Assembly: GCA_035500775.1 (NCBI GenBank)
Contig: DATJWY010000004.1
Span: forward strand, 1-12,467
Direction: 5' to 3'
DNA: 12,467 bases
Source: DATJWY01 sp035500775
GTDB lineage: Bacteria > Pseudomonadota > Alphaproteobacteria > Acetobacterales > Acetobacteraceae
The translations under genes were made by a program, and so were the position numbers. Within the stretch, counting starts at the first letter, position 1; every line of letters starts with the position of its first letter. Shown one piece after another: positions 6,417 to 12,467 of the stretch. The notes under the pieces were generated by a model, which worked only from the letters and a program-made list of their open reading frames with translations, was not told the DNA's origin and ran no database searches.

Positions 6417-6574
6417 TGACAGTCGGAAAGCGTGAATCGCGCTCTCGCAACAATGCGCACGACCATGATCGGATCAGTCAACCTGATCCGGTCACGGTCT
6501 TGGCCGGCCCATTCCCCGGATGCCAGAGCGTTCCCGCCGCGTGCGGTCGCGGCAGGAACGCTTTATTTTATTGA
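6417..6574 (+). other. Structured non-coding stretch upstream of crcB, possible small RNA
   Basis: Between the apaG 3' hairpin and the strong terminator at 6527-6572 lies about 110 bases with no supported gene. It contains a perfect hairpin CGGATCAG/CTGATCCG (6470-6490, loop TCAAC). Together with the terminator this has the shape of a short transcript of about 100-150 nt, but I see only a weak promoter candidate (TTGAGG at 6410-6415). It could equally be the 3' untranslated region of apaG or a crcB leader with an attenuator. I compared it with the fluoride riboswitch pattern and do not find it. Confidence 0.3.
6527..6572 (+). terminator. Strong intrinsic terminator upstream of crcB
   Basis: The 15-base arms 6527-6541 (AGCGTTCCCGCCGCG) and 6548-6562 pair with only one C-A mismatch around a 6-base loop, followed directly by the T-rich run TTTATTTTATT. 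It acts on the plus strand. It could end apaG transcription, end a small RNA, or attenuate read-through into crcB, which begins 83 bases downstream. Confidence 0.85.
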
Positions 6575-6654
6575 TAAGACAGGTGTTTTTGCTGGCGGGC
6601 CAGGCTTGGTCCAGGCACCGCGCGGGCGCGGGGTGAAGAGGGAAATCGATCGGC

Positions 6655-7041
6655 ATGATGCCCTATCTCTGGGTCGCGCTGGGCGGCGCGATCGGCAGCG
6701 TGGCCCGCTTCTGGATGACGCTCGCCATGGTGCGGCTCACCGGCCCGGCCTTTCCCTGGGGCACGCTGCTCATCAACGTCCTGGGGTCGTTCGTAATCGG
6801 CCTGTTCGCCGCGCTGACCGGGCCGCACGGCCGGCTGCCAGCCGCCGCGGATTTCCGTATCTTCGTGATGGGCGGCATTTGCGGCGGCTTCACCACCTTC
6901 TCGTCATTCAGCCTGCAAACCCTGGAGTTGCTGCGGGAAGGGCGGCCGCTGCCGGCGTTGGTCTATGCCGGGGTCTCGGTGCTGCTGTGCCTTGCCGCCG
7001 TCGCCGCCGGTTATGGGCTGGCGCTGGCGCAGCGGGGGTGA
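6655..7041 (+). CDS. crcB: Fluoride channel CrcB/Fluc
   Basis: A 128-residue membrane protein, the normal size for CrcB/Fluc, which exports fluoride as a dual-topology dimer in the inner membrane. Four hydrophobic segments are visible (about 4-25, 35-55, 68-90 and 100-124). The family signatures are GTLLINVLGSFVIG (36-49, with the conserved Asn41) and GGICGGFTTFSSFS (73-86), which includes the Phe and Ser/Thr residues that line the pore. ATG 6655 is followed by a second ATG at 6658; AGAGGGA (6637-6643) is the only ribosome-binding-like sequence and is rather distant. No fluoride riboswitch was found upstream. The 3' side runs straight into mosaic repeat copy B. Confidence 0.95.
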   Translation: MMPYLWVALGGAIGSVARFWMTLAMVRLTGPAFPWGTLLINVLGSFVIGLFAALTGPHGRLPAAADFRIFVMGGICGGFTTFSSFSLQTLELLREGRPLPALVYAGVSVLLCLAAVAAGYGLALAQRG

Positions 7042-7044
7042 AAG

Positions 7045-7176
7045 CCTCGGGGCTCCGCCCCGAACCCCGCCAAAGGCAAGCCTTTGGAATCCATTACTTT
7101 TGGGGGTCTGGGGCCTCAAGGCCCCGTCGTGCGCAGGCACGCCTTCGCGTGACGGGTCCAGGGGCGGCGCCCCTGG
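7045..7176. repeat. Mosaic hairpin repeat, copy B
   Basis: Hairpins in order: TCGGGGC/GCCCCGA (7047-7063), CCAAAGGC/GCCTTTGG (7070-7087), GGGGCCT/AGGCCCC (7110-7125), a variable block (7126-7153) and CCAGGGGC/GCCCCTGG (7158-7176). It matches the reverse complement of copy A (3777-3891) across the CCAAAGG hairpin, the GGAATC...ATTACTT spacer, GGGGGTCTGGGGCCT and GGGTCCAGGGGC. It lies between the convergent crcB and Trm112-like genes, 3-5 bases from each stop, and could serve both as a two-way transcript end. Confidence 0.85.
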
Positions 7177-7181
7177 CCTTA

Positions 7182-7382
7182 TCAGTCGATCTGGCGAGCC
7201 TCGTCCGGCAGCATGATGGGGATGCCGTCCCGGATCGGGTAGGCGAGGCCGGCTTTGCGGCTGATCAGCTCGCCTGCCTCCCGGTCATAGACCAGCGGTT
7301 CCTTGGTCACGGGGCAGACCAGGATTTCAAGCAGGCGCGGGTCGATCGGAGCGGGGCGGGGCGGCGGGGGCGTGTCGGTCAC
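7182..7382 (-). CDS. Trm112/YcaR-like small protein (UPF0434 type)
   Basis: A 66-residue protein with the Trm112/YcaR pattern: PIDPRLLEILVCPVTKEPL, ISRKAGLAYPIRDGIPIML and a closing DEARQID. The family in general activates methyltransferases; the role of the bacterial YcaR type is not settled. Enterobacterial members have further cysteines (CPVC and LIC) for which this one has Thr and Ser, so a zinc site is unlikely. I chose GTG 7382 because the family-like region begins just after it and GGAAG lies about 10 bases upstream; the open frame further up covers the preceding gene without similarity. It is the last gene of the cnoX - Lon-domain - Trm112 unit, 35 bases after the Lon-domain gene. Confidence 0.85.
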   Translation of the reverse strand: MTDTPPPPRPAPIDPRLLEILVCPVTKEPLVYDREAGELISRKAGLAYPIRDGIPIMLPDEARQID

Positions 7383-7417
7383 GGCAGGGGCTTCCAAGGG
7401 CTTGGGGACGCGCCGGG

Positions 7418-8077
7418 TCAGCTCGGGTGGCGCGGGACGGAGGGTCTGTGCACCGCCATGCGCAGCAGCGCAAGCAGGTCGGCCGCCCGCTCGCCGGGGG
7501 TCAGCGCCTCCAGCAGCGCCTGTTTCTCGGCCGGATCGAGCGGGCAGACCATGCACAATGTCACCACCAGCATATGGTCCGGGATCTGTTCGATCGCATC
7601 CCAGTTCACCTCGATGCCTTGCTGGCGGAAGAATACCCGCACGGCCGCGAGCAACTCGGCGCGTTCCACTGCCGGCTCTGCCGGGGGCGGGTCCAGGTCG
7701 GCCAGATAGGGCGTGAAATCCCCGGCGACCCGGCGATAGCCGCGTTGCCCGGGCAATTCCTCCCGCACCGCGAAGCGGGCGACCCCGGTCAGGGTGATGA
7801 GGAAGCGCCCGTCCTCCGTCTCGCTGAAGGAGGAGATGCGGCCAAGGCAGCCGACGTGGAACAGAGCCGGGCCGTGCGGCACCGGCGGCAGGTGGCTGTC
7901 CGGCTGGATCATGCCGAACATCCGGCCCGCCGCCAGCGCATCCTCGGTCATCGCCAGGTAGCGCGGCTCGAAGATGTTGAGCGGCAGCTTGCCCCGCGGC
8001 AGCAGGAGCGCCCCGGTCAGCGGGAAGACCGGGAATGCCGCGGGGAGATCCTCCGGAACGGGATTCGTCCAGCCCAT
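7418..8077 (-). CDS. Lon N-terminal substrate-binding domain protein
   Basis: A 219-residue protein with only the N-terminal domain of Lon protease and no ATPase or protease part. The domain start is AFPVFPLTGALLLPRGKLP followed by NIFEPRYLAM (34-43). FGMIQPD, LGRISSFSETEDGRFLITLTG and FAVREE follow (about 54-106). The C-terminal half is mostly helical, with IEQIPDHMLVVTLCM and LDPAEKQALLEALTPGERA like the helical bundle after this domain in Lon. Free-standing forms are common in bacteria; a role in binding proteins is inferred from Lon. The gene starts 4 bases after the stop of the thioredoxin/TPR gene, which points to one transcript and a shared protein quality control role. Confidence 0.9.
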   Translation of the reverse strand: MGWTNPVPEDLPAAFPVFPLTGALLLPRGKLPLNIFEPRYLAMTEDALAAGRMFGMIQPDSHLPPVPHGPALFHVGCLGRISSFSETEDGRFLITLTGVARFAVREELPGQRGYRRVAGDFTPYLADLDPPPAEPAVERAELLAAVRVFFRQQGIEVNWDAIEQIPDHMLVVTLCMVCPLDPAEKQALLEALTPGERAADLLALLRMAVHRPSVPRHPS

Positions 8078-8081
8078 CCCG

Positions 8082-9050
8082 TTAGCGGAACAGGAGCGCC
8101 GAGAGCTTCCGCCGTGCCGCCATCGTCGCCGGGTCGTCGAAGCCCCAAGCCTCGAAGAATTTCAGCAATTGCAGCCGGGCGCCGTCGTCGTTCCAGCTCC
8201 GGTCCTGGCGCACGATCTCCAGCAGGGCATCGGCGGCCTCGGCGCGGCGGCCCGACGCGTTCAGCGCGGTCGCGAGGTCGTAGCGCGCCTGGTGGTCGGC
8301 CGGGTTCTCGAACAGGCGCGCTTCCAGGGCCTGGAGCTGCGAGCTGGCGCGGCGGCCTTCCTCGGCGAGGACGAGGGCGCTGCGGGCGCCGGCGATCTCG
8401 GCATGGCCCGCGATCTTGGCCGGCACCTGGGCCAGCGCGTCATGCGCCTGCTCCTCCGTCCCGAGCGCGAGCAGGGCGCGGATCAGCCCGCCCCAGGCCT
8501 CCGGATTTTCCGGGTCCTGCTGCAACAGGGCGCTGAACGCGTCCGCCGCCGCCTCCGGCTGGTGCGCTTCCATCGCGGCGCGCGCCTCGGCCAGCAGGTC
8601 GGCGGTCGGCATCGAGCCGCCGGCGATCTTGAGCAGCGCCTCGACGAAGCGCTTGATCTCGGATTCCGGCAGCGCGCCCTGGAACAGGTCGGCGATCTGG
8701 CCCTGCCAGAAGGCGGCGACCGTCGGCACCGATTGCAGCGGCAGGCCGAGGCTGGTGAGCTGCTGCACCAGCGCCCGGTTCTTGTCGATGTCGATCTTGA
8801 CCAGCTTCACCCGGCCGCCGGCGGCCGTAACGACCCGCTCCAGCGCCGGCGTGAGCTGCTTGCAGGGGCCGCACCAGGTGGCCCAGAAATCGACGATGAC
8901 CGGCATTGCGCGGGACGCCTCGATCACGTCCTGCATGAAGGTGCGCTGATCGCCCTCGACAATGAGGGCCGAGGGAGCCGCGCCAGCCGGCTGGCCGCGT
9001 TGGGGGCCGGGCTGTCCGGCGCCGGGCTTCTGACCGATGATGAAATCCAT
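8082..9050 (-). CDS. cnoX: CnoX/YbbN-like thioredoxin-TPR chaperone-redox protein
   Basis: A 322-residue protein. Residues about 30-140 form a thioredoxin domain with FWATWCGPCK (55-64; Cys60 and Cys63) and the cis-proline segment SVPTV. The remaining part (about 155-322) is helical and TPR-like, for example EAAADAFSALLQQDPENPEAW and RLFENPADHQARYDLATALNA. This architecture is that of CnoX (YbbN), which holds unfolding proteins and hands them to GroEL; the intact CGPC suggests redox activity, which E. coli CnoX lacks. I took ATG 9050 (MDFIIG); the frame runs open to 9197 but without similarity. It heads the operon with the Lon-domain and Trm112-like genes. A possible promoter is TTGCGC - 16 bases - TATCTC on the minus strand (9118 to 9091). 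Confidence 0.92.
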   Translation of the reverse strand: MDFIIGQKPGAGQPGPQRGQPAGAAPSALIVEGDQRTFMQDVIEASRAMPVIVDFWATWCGPCKQLTPALERVVTAAGGRVKLVKIDIDKNRALVQQLTSLGLPLQSVPTVAAFWQGQIADLFQGALPESEIKRFVEALLKIAGGSMPTADLLAEARAAMEAHQPEAAADAFSALLQQDPENPEAWGGLIRALLALGTEEQAHDALAQVPAKIAGHAEIAGARSALVLAEEGRRASSQLQALEARLFENPADHQARYDLATALNASGRRAEAADALLEIVRQDRSWNDDGARLQLLKFFEAWGFDDPATMAARRKLSALLFR

Positions 9051-9183
9051 GGTCGCCGTCCTGTTCGTCTGGCGTAAGAGGGGTGCCACCGAGATATTGC
9101 AGCCGTACTCCGGCGCAAGCGCGGTGACGTTCCGCTTAGCATGCGCTCTCCGGGAAATCGCGTCCAGCCGACGAGATTGCCTC

Positions 9184-9212
9184 TTGCCAAGCGTCACGAA
9201 CCCGCATAGAAG
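9184..9212 (+). promoter_or_regulatory. Sigma70-like promoter of tRNA-Gly
   Basis: TTGCCA (9184-9189) and TAGAAG (9207-9212) have a 17-base spacer. Transcription would begin near 9219, a few bases before the mature tRNA at 9228, as expected for a single tRNA unit. The rest of 9051-9183 holds no gene. Confidence 0.6.
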
Positions 9213-9227
9213 CCCCCTCCACGGAAC

Positions 9228-9302
9228 GCGGGCGTAGCTCAGGGGTAGAGCACAACCTTGCCAAGGTTGGGGTCGAGGGTTCGAATCCCTTCGCCCGCTC
9301 CA
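9228..9302 (+). tRNA. tRNA-Gly (anticodon GCC)
   Basis: The full cloverleaf is visible: acceptor GCGGGCG (9228-9234) pairs with CGCCCGC (9292-9298), the D arm is in GCTCAGGGGTAGAGC, the anticodon arm is CAACC-TTGCCAA-GGTTG with anticodon GCC at 9260-9262, and the T arm is GAGGGTTCGAATCCCTT. The discriminator base is T and CCA is encoded (9300-9302). It reads GGC and GGU codons, the main glycine codons in such a GC-rich genome. It is a lone tRNA with its own promoter and terminator. Confidence 0.98.
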
Positions 9303-9330
9303 GTGATCAAATGAAAATCAAGTGATCAAA
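9302..9330. repeat. Direct repeat of 10 bases just after tRNA-Gly
   Basis: AGTGATCAAA occurs at 9302-9311 and again at 9321-9330, separated by TGAAAATCA. The first copy starts on the last base of the encoded CCA and the second abuts the terminator stem. It may be a small duplication in the tRNA trailer. Confidence 0.7.
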
Positions 9331-9352
9331 AGCGCCCTTCGGGGCGCTTTTT
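9331..9352 (+). terminator. Intrinsic terminator of tRNA-Gly
   Basis: AGCGCCC (9331-9337), loop TTCG and GGGCGCT (9342-9348) form a 7-bp GC-rich stem, preceded by AAA and followed by TTTTGCTT. This is a textbook intrinsic terminator 28 bases after the tRNA. Confidence 0.92.
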
Positions 9353-9432
9353 GCTTGTGGCCCGTCCGGAGGCGCGCTGGCGCGGATTGGGCGCGCGCGG
9401 CCTTTTCCTGCGGATACCTCACGGCGGTGTTT

Positions 9433-9456
9433 CGTCAGATCGCGAGCGATCTGACG
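9433..9456 (-). terminator. Hairpin over the stop codon of the nitronate monooxygenase gene
   Basis: CGTCAGATCGC (9433-9443) and GCGATCTGACG (9446-9456) form a perfect 11-bp stem with a 2-base loop, which overlaps the TGA at 9437-9435. No T-run follows on the minus strand, so it may protect the 3' end or end transcription only weakly. The gap 9353-9432 holds no other feature I can name. Confidence 0.5.
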
Positions 9457-10460
9457 ATGTCTGCCGCCGGAGCGGCCCGCGCGAGGGGGTAGGCCTGCCC
9501 GGCCCAGAGCGACATCCATTCCGCGTCGCCGCGCCCGGCCGCGGCCTTCCGCAGGTCGCGGGTCAACGCATTCATATCGTCAAATGCCGGGGTGGCGCCT
9601 TCCAGGAAGGCCATGTCGTCAGCGAAACGGTTGTGGATTCCGCGGGCGGGCCTCCCGGTATAGACCGATGTGACGATTGTCGGCCGGGGATGCGGATCCG
9701 CGATCATGCGCCGGTGCGGCTCGGGGGTGCCGGCCTCCGGGCAAAGCAGGAACGCCGTGCCGAGTTGCGCCGCCGCGGCGCCGGCCGCCAGCACGGCGCG
9801 CACGGCCCGCGCATCCATGATGCCGCCCGACGCGACGACCGGGCGCTGGATCCTGGCCGTCAGCAGCGACACGAGCGGCAAGGTGCCGATCATCGCCTCC
9901 CGCCATGGAACGGTGAACGTGCCGCGATGCCCTCCCGCCTCCGCGCCCTGGGCGACGATGATGTCAACGCCAAGCGCGTCGAGCAGTACGCCCTCCTCGG
10001 GGGTCGTCGCGGTGCCCGCGATCAGGATGCCGCGCGCGCGGCAGGCGGCGATCATGGCGGGCGTGGGTGGTCCGAACGTCGTGGAGAACAGGGCGGGCCT
10101 GGCATCCAGGACGGCCTCGACCTGCCGGTCGAGCGGCAGCCGGGCGGGCAGGGACGGATGGGCCGGCAGCCCGGCGGCGGTTCGTACCGCGCTCAGTGCC
10201 TCAAGGGCGGCTTTCAAGGCGCCCGGACTCGAACGCTCGTCCGGGTGGACGAAGAGGTTCATCCCGAACGGCCGATCGGTCACGTCGCGCACCGAGGCGG
10301 CCGCCTGACGGATGTCATCGGGGTTCATGTACGCGCATCCGAACGATCCGAGCGCGCCCGCCCGGCTGACGGCGGCGACAAGGGCGGCCGGCGTGAAGCC
10401 GCCGGCCATTGGGGCCTGGATGACGGGAACGTCCAGGCCGAGGCGTGCGATGGGGTCCAT
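9435..10460 (-). CDS. Nitronate monooxygenase (NMO, 2-nitropropane dioxygenase family)
   Basis: A 341-residue TIM-barrel flavoprotein. Members oxidise nitronates such as propionate-3-nitronate using FMN and O2. Visible blocks: VIQAPMAGG (13-21), GALGSFGCAYMNPDDIR (35-51), FGMNLFVHP (65-73), AGTATTPEEG (148-157), AQGAEAGGHRGTF (170-182) with the candidate catalytic His178, VVASGGIMDARAV (208-220) and AAQLGTAFLLCPEAG (230-244), the last two holding the FMN phosphate. The pattern resembles the bacterial class I group, but some relatives with this signature act on other substrates (for example enoyl-ACP reductase FabK), so the exact substrate is unproven. AGGAGG (10473-10468) stands 7 bases before the ATG. 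It diverges from a LysR gene, its likely regulator. Confidence 0.9.
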   Translation of the reverse strand: MDPIARLGLDVPVIQAPMAGGFTPAALVAAVSRAGALGSFGCAYMNPDDIRQAAASVRDVTDRPFGMNLFVHPDERSSPGALKAALEALSAVRTAAGLPAHPSLPARLPLDRQVEAVLDARPALFSTTFGPPTPAMIAACRARGILIAGTATTPEEGVLLDALGVDIIVAQGAEAGGHRGTFTVPWREAMIGTLPLVSLLTARIQRPVVASGGIMDARAVRAVLAAGAAAAQLGTAFLLCPEAGTPEPHRRMIADPHPRPTIVTSVYTGRPARGIHNRFADDMAFLEGATPAFDDMNALTRDLRKAAAGRGDAEWMSLWAGQAYPLARAAPAADIVRSLAI

Positions 10461-10499
10461 GGCGTTTCCTCCTGCGCGGTGCAGTCTCTCCCGTTCAGT

Positions 10500-10543
10500 C
10501 CATCACTTGAAATGAAAAAAATCGCTGATATCGTTCATATTTA
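10500..10543. promoter_or_regulatory. AT-rich control region between the NMO and LysR genes
   Basis: This stretch is far richer in A+T than its surroundings. It holds TTGAAA (10507-10512), a weak possible -10 TATCGT (10529-10534) for the LysR gene, and an inverted pair ATGAA (10512-10516) and TTCAT (10534-10538) spaced 17 bases apart, which could be part of a LysR binding site. The exact operator cannot be fixed from one sequence. Confidence 0.4.
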
Positions 10544-11374
10544 ATGATCGACGTTCGGGACATGGCCTTCCTTGAGGCCGTCGTGGAGACTGGCAGTGTC
10601 ACGCGCGCCGCGGAGCGGCTCGGCTGCGTGCAGTCCAACGTCACGGCGCGCTTGAAGAAACTGGAGGCACGGCTCGGCCGGCGTCTGGTCGAGCGCATCG
10701 ACTCACGCATGATGCCGACGGCGGCCGGCATGGTTCTCCTGGATTATGGCCGGCGCGTCCGTTCCCTGATGGAGGAAGCGGAATGGCATGTGCGCGCGAG
10801 CGGAACCAAATGGCCGCCGCTCCGCCTCGGGGCGATGGAAACCACGGCCGCGATCCGTCTTCCCCCGCTCCTGCGGGCGATCCGCGAGCACATGCCCGAC
10901 ATGCGGCTCTCATTGCGGACCGGAACGAGCACCGATCTCGCCGAAGGCATCAAGACGGGCGCCCTGGATCTTGCGTTCGTTGCCGAGGATGTCCTCGACC
11001 CGGGATGCGACTCCGCCCGGCTTTGGGAGGAGAGGCTGGTCGAGGTCCGTCCCGCGCGCCGCGCGCCGGAGGACGCGGTGATCGTGTTCCGCGAGGGGTG
11101 TGTGTACCGCCAGCGAACCGCGAGGGCCTTCGGGGATGCCAGGATTCTGGAACTCGGGACGCTTGACGGCATCATCGGCTGCGTCTCCGCGGGGCTCGGG
11201 CGCACCCTCTTGCCCGCGGCGGCGGTCGAACGCTGGTGTGGGGCCGGGGATATCGAGACGCGTGCCGCCGATCCCGCGATCGCGCGTGTGGCGACGCTTG
11301 CCGTCTGGCGTCACGGCTCGGCCTCGGAGACCTCGATCCGCGAGGTCGTCCGGATCGCGATGATGCAGACCTGA
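10544..11374 (+). CDS. LysR-family transcriptional regulator
   Basis: A 276-residue LysR-type regulator, slightly short for the family (about 290-310). The N-terminal winged helix-turn-helix is clear: FLEAVVETGSVTRAAERLG (9-27), then VQSNVTARLKKLEARLGRRL (29-48) and MPTAAGMVLLDYGRRV (57-72). The effector-binding part starts near PPLRLGAMETTAAIRLPPLL (about 91-110) and contains LRTGTSTDLAEGIKTGALDLAFVAE. It is divergent from the nitronate monooxygenase gene across an AT-rich gap, the usual layout for a LysR regulator and its target; the inducer is unknown. No Shine-Dalgarno sequence precedes ATG 10544, and the alternative ATG 10562 would cut the normal N-terminus. If the weak promoter at 10507-10534 is used, the mRNA would be nearly leaderless. 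Confidence 0.9.
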   Translation: MIDVRDMAFLEAVVETGSVTRAAERLGCVQSNVTARLKKLEARLGRRLVERIDSRMMPTAAGMVLLDYGRRVRSLMEEAEWHVRASGTKWPPLRLGAMETTAAIRLPPLLRAIREHMPDMRLSLRTGTSTDLAEGIKTGALDLAFVAEDVLDPGCDSARLWEERLVEVRPARRAPEDAVIVFREGCVYRQRTARAFGDARILELGTLDGIIGCVSAGLGRTLLPAAAVERWCGAGDIETRAADPAIARVATLAVWRHGSASETSIREVVRIAMMQT

Positions 11375-11415
11375 GTCATCTGGGCCGGTTCGTCGCGATC
11401 GGCTATTTTCCATCG

Positions 11416-12467
11416 ATGTCCGAACCGCTTTCCCTCCCCGACAATCCCGACCCGACCGCCGCCGAGCTGATCGCCGCGCGGCCCTTCCTCACCCGCGACA
11501 CGCTGGACGGGTTGACGCTGGAAGGCGTCCCCCTCGCGCGCATCGCCGCCGTTTGCGGCACCCCGTGCTGGGTCTATGGCGCCGGCGTGCTGCGTGGCCG
11601 GTTCCGCGCCCTGCGCGCCGCGCTCGACGCGGCGGGGCTCACCGCCCATATCCATTACGCGGTCAAGGCTAACGGCAATCTCGCCATCCTCCGCGTGCTC
11701 GCCGCCGAGGGGGCGGGGGCGGATGTGGTCAGCGGCGGCGAACTCGGCCGCGCCCGTGCCGCCGGCATCGACGCGACAGGGATCGTCTTCTCCGGCGTCG
11801 GCAAGACCGAGGCGGAACTCAGCCTCGCCCTCGCCGAGGGGGTCGGCCAGATCAACGTAGAGAGCGCCGAGGAACTGGATCAGCTTTCCGCCATCGCCAG
11901 CCGGCTCGGCCGCGTCGCGCCGGTGGCGCTGCGGGTCAATCCGGACGTGGATGCCGGCACCCACGCCAAGATCACCACCGGCCGCGCCGAGAACAAGTTC
12001 GGCATCGCCTGGGCGGATGCCGCCGAATTCTATGCCCGCGCCGCCAGCCTGCCCGGCATCGCGCCGGTGGGGCTGGCCGTGCATATCGGCAGCCAGATCC
12101 TCTCCGCCGCGCCCTACCGCGCCGCCTTCACCCGTATCGCCGAGCTGGTGGGCGGACTCCGGGCGCGGGGCCTGACGGTGCGGGTCGTCGATTGCGGCGG
12201 CGGGCTTGGCATCGGCTATCGCGACGAGCCGACCTGCCCGCCCACGGCGCTGGCCGGGGCGATGCGGGAGACGCTCGGCGATCTCGGCGTGACGCTCGCG
12301 CTGGAGCCCGGCCGCTGGTTGATCGGCCCGGCCGGGGTGTTGCTGACCAAGGTGATCCGGGTGAAGCGGCAAGGCACGATCCGCCCCTTCGTGGTGCTGG
12401 ACGCGGCGATGAACGATCTCGTGCGCCCGGCCATGTATGAGGCCTGGCACGGCATCGTCCCGGTCGC
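11416..12467 (+). CDS. lysA: Diaminopimelate decarboxylase LysA, 3' end cut off by the window
   Basis: From ATG 11416 the frame is open to the window end, giving 350 residues of a protein normally about 420-440. LysA is a PLP enzyme that turns meso-diaminopimelate into lysine in the cytoplasm. The PLP lysine is Lys84 in HIHYAVKANGN. GADVVSGGELGRA follows, then FSGVGKTEAEL, LRVNPDVDAGTHAKITTG with KFGI, HIGSQI (His223), GGGLGIGY (261-268, phosphate-binding loop), EPGRWLIG (297-304) and VLDAAMNDLVRPAMY. The next conserved Cys region lies outside the window. It starts 41 bases after the LysR gene and has no visible Shine-Dalgarno sequence. TATTTT (11404-11409) sits where a -10 would give a leaderless start, but no -35 is convincing. 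Co-transcription with the LysR gene is possible. Confidence 0.95.
   Translation, partial: MSEPLSLPDNPDPTAAELIAARPFLTRDTLDGLTLEGVPLARIAAVCGTPCWVYGAGVLRGRFRALRAALDAAGLTAHIHYAVKANGNLAILRVLAAEGAGADVVSGGELGRARAAGIDATGIVFSGVGKTEAELSLALAEGVGQINVESAEELDQLSAIASRLGRVAPVALRVNPDVDAGTHAKITTGRAENKFGIAWADAAEFYARAASLPGIAPVGLAVHIGSQILSAAPYRAAFTRIAELVGGLRARGLTVRVVDCGGGLGIGYRDEPTCPPTALAGAMRETLGDLGVTLALEPGRWLIGPAGVLLTKVIRVKRQGTIRPFVVLDAAMNDLVRPAMYEAWHGIVPV

Noticed and set aside
6417..6654. A fluoride riboswitch upstream of crcB
   Set aside because: I do not find the conserved GGCGATGG-type 5' segment or the CTGATGA-type 3' segment, and the structures present do not fit the known fold.
3777..7176. Repeat copies A and B as the two ends of one composite transposon
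   Set aside because: The DNA between them holds ordinary housekeeping genes (metZ, apaG, crcB) in plausible order and no transposase or integrase; two independent copies of a dispersed repeat explain it better.
9051..9197. A 49-residue N-terminal extension of the CnoX-like protein
   Set aside because: It has no similarity to the family, no signal peptide, and overlaps the region where the promoter should be.
1..12467. CRISPR arrays, phage genes, toxin-antitoxin pairs or defence systems
   Set aside because: No regularly spaced repeats and no matching protein families were seen on either strand.

Overview
The window is a high-GC, tightly packed piece of chromosome, almost certainly from an alphaproteobacterium. 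Several traits fit Rhodospirillales, perhaps Acetobacteraceae: an operon of lipid A/Kdo genes, metZ behind a SAM-II riboswitch, apaG next to it, and a Lon-domain/Trm112 gene pair. The lineage is inferred from gene content and style only. I see no prophage, transposase or CRISPR array.

Layout. Positions 1-3730 (minus strand) hold four overlapping genes read right to left: a DUF374 acyltransferase-like protein, waaA (Kdo transferase), lpxK (lipid A 4'-kinase) and a late acyltransferase of the LpxL/LpxM family that runs off the left edge. All three junctions overlap by 1-4 bases, so this is a translationally coupled outer-membrane lipid A unit. The 3' end of waaA carries an extra low-complexity tail encoded by a nested palindrome. 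From 3984 the plus strand carries a DUF302 protein, then a sigma70-like promoter, a SAM-II riboswitch and metZ (methionine synthesis), then apaG, a structured intergenic stretch with a strong intrinsic terminator, and crcB (fluoride exporter). From 7182 to 9050 the minus strand carries an apparent operon of a CnoX-like thioredoxin/TPR protein, a Lon N-terminal-domain protein and a Trm112-like protein, which suggests protein quality control. tRNA-Gly(GCC), with promoter and terminator, follows at 9228-9352. A nitronate monooxygenase gene (minus) and a LysR regulator (plus) diverge from an AT-rich control region near 10461-10543. lysA (last step of lysine synthesis) begins at 11416 and runs off the right edge.

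The most unusual features are non-coding. Two copies of a mosaic hairpin repeat of about 115-135 bp lie in inverse orientation at 3777-3891 and 7045-7176. Their end hairpins keep the same fold while the stem bases change. The waaA 3' palindrome, a possible anti-Shine-Dalgarno switch between the SAM-II aptamer and metZ, and a possible small RNA upstream of crcB also deserve attention. No gene-free stretch exceeds 300 bases.
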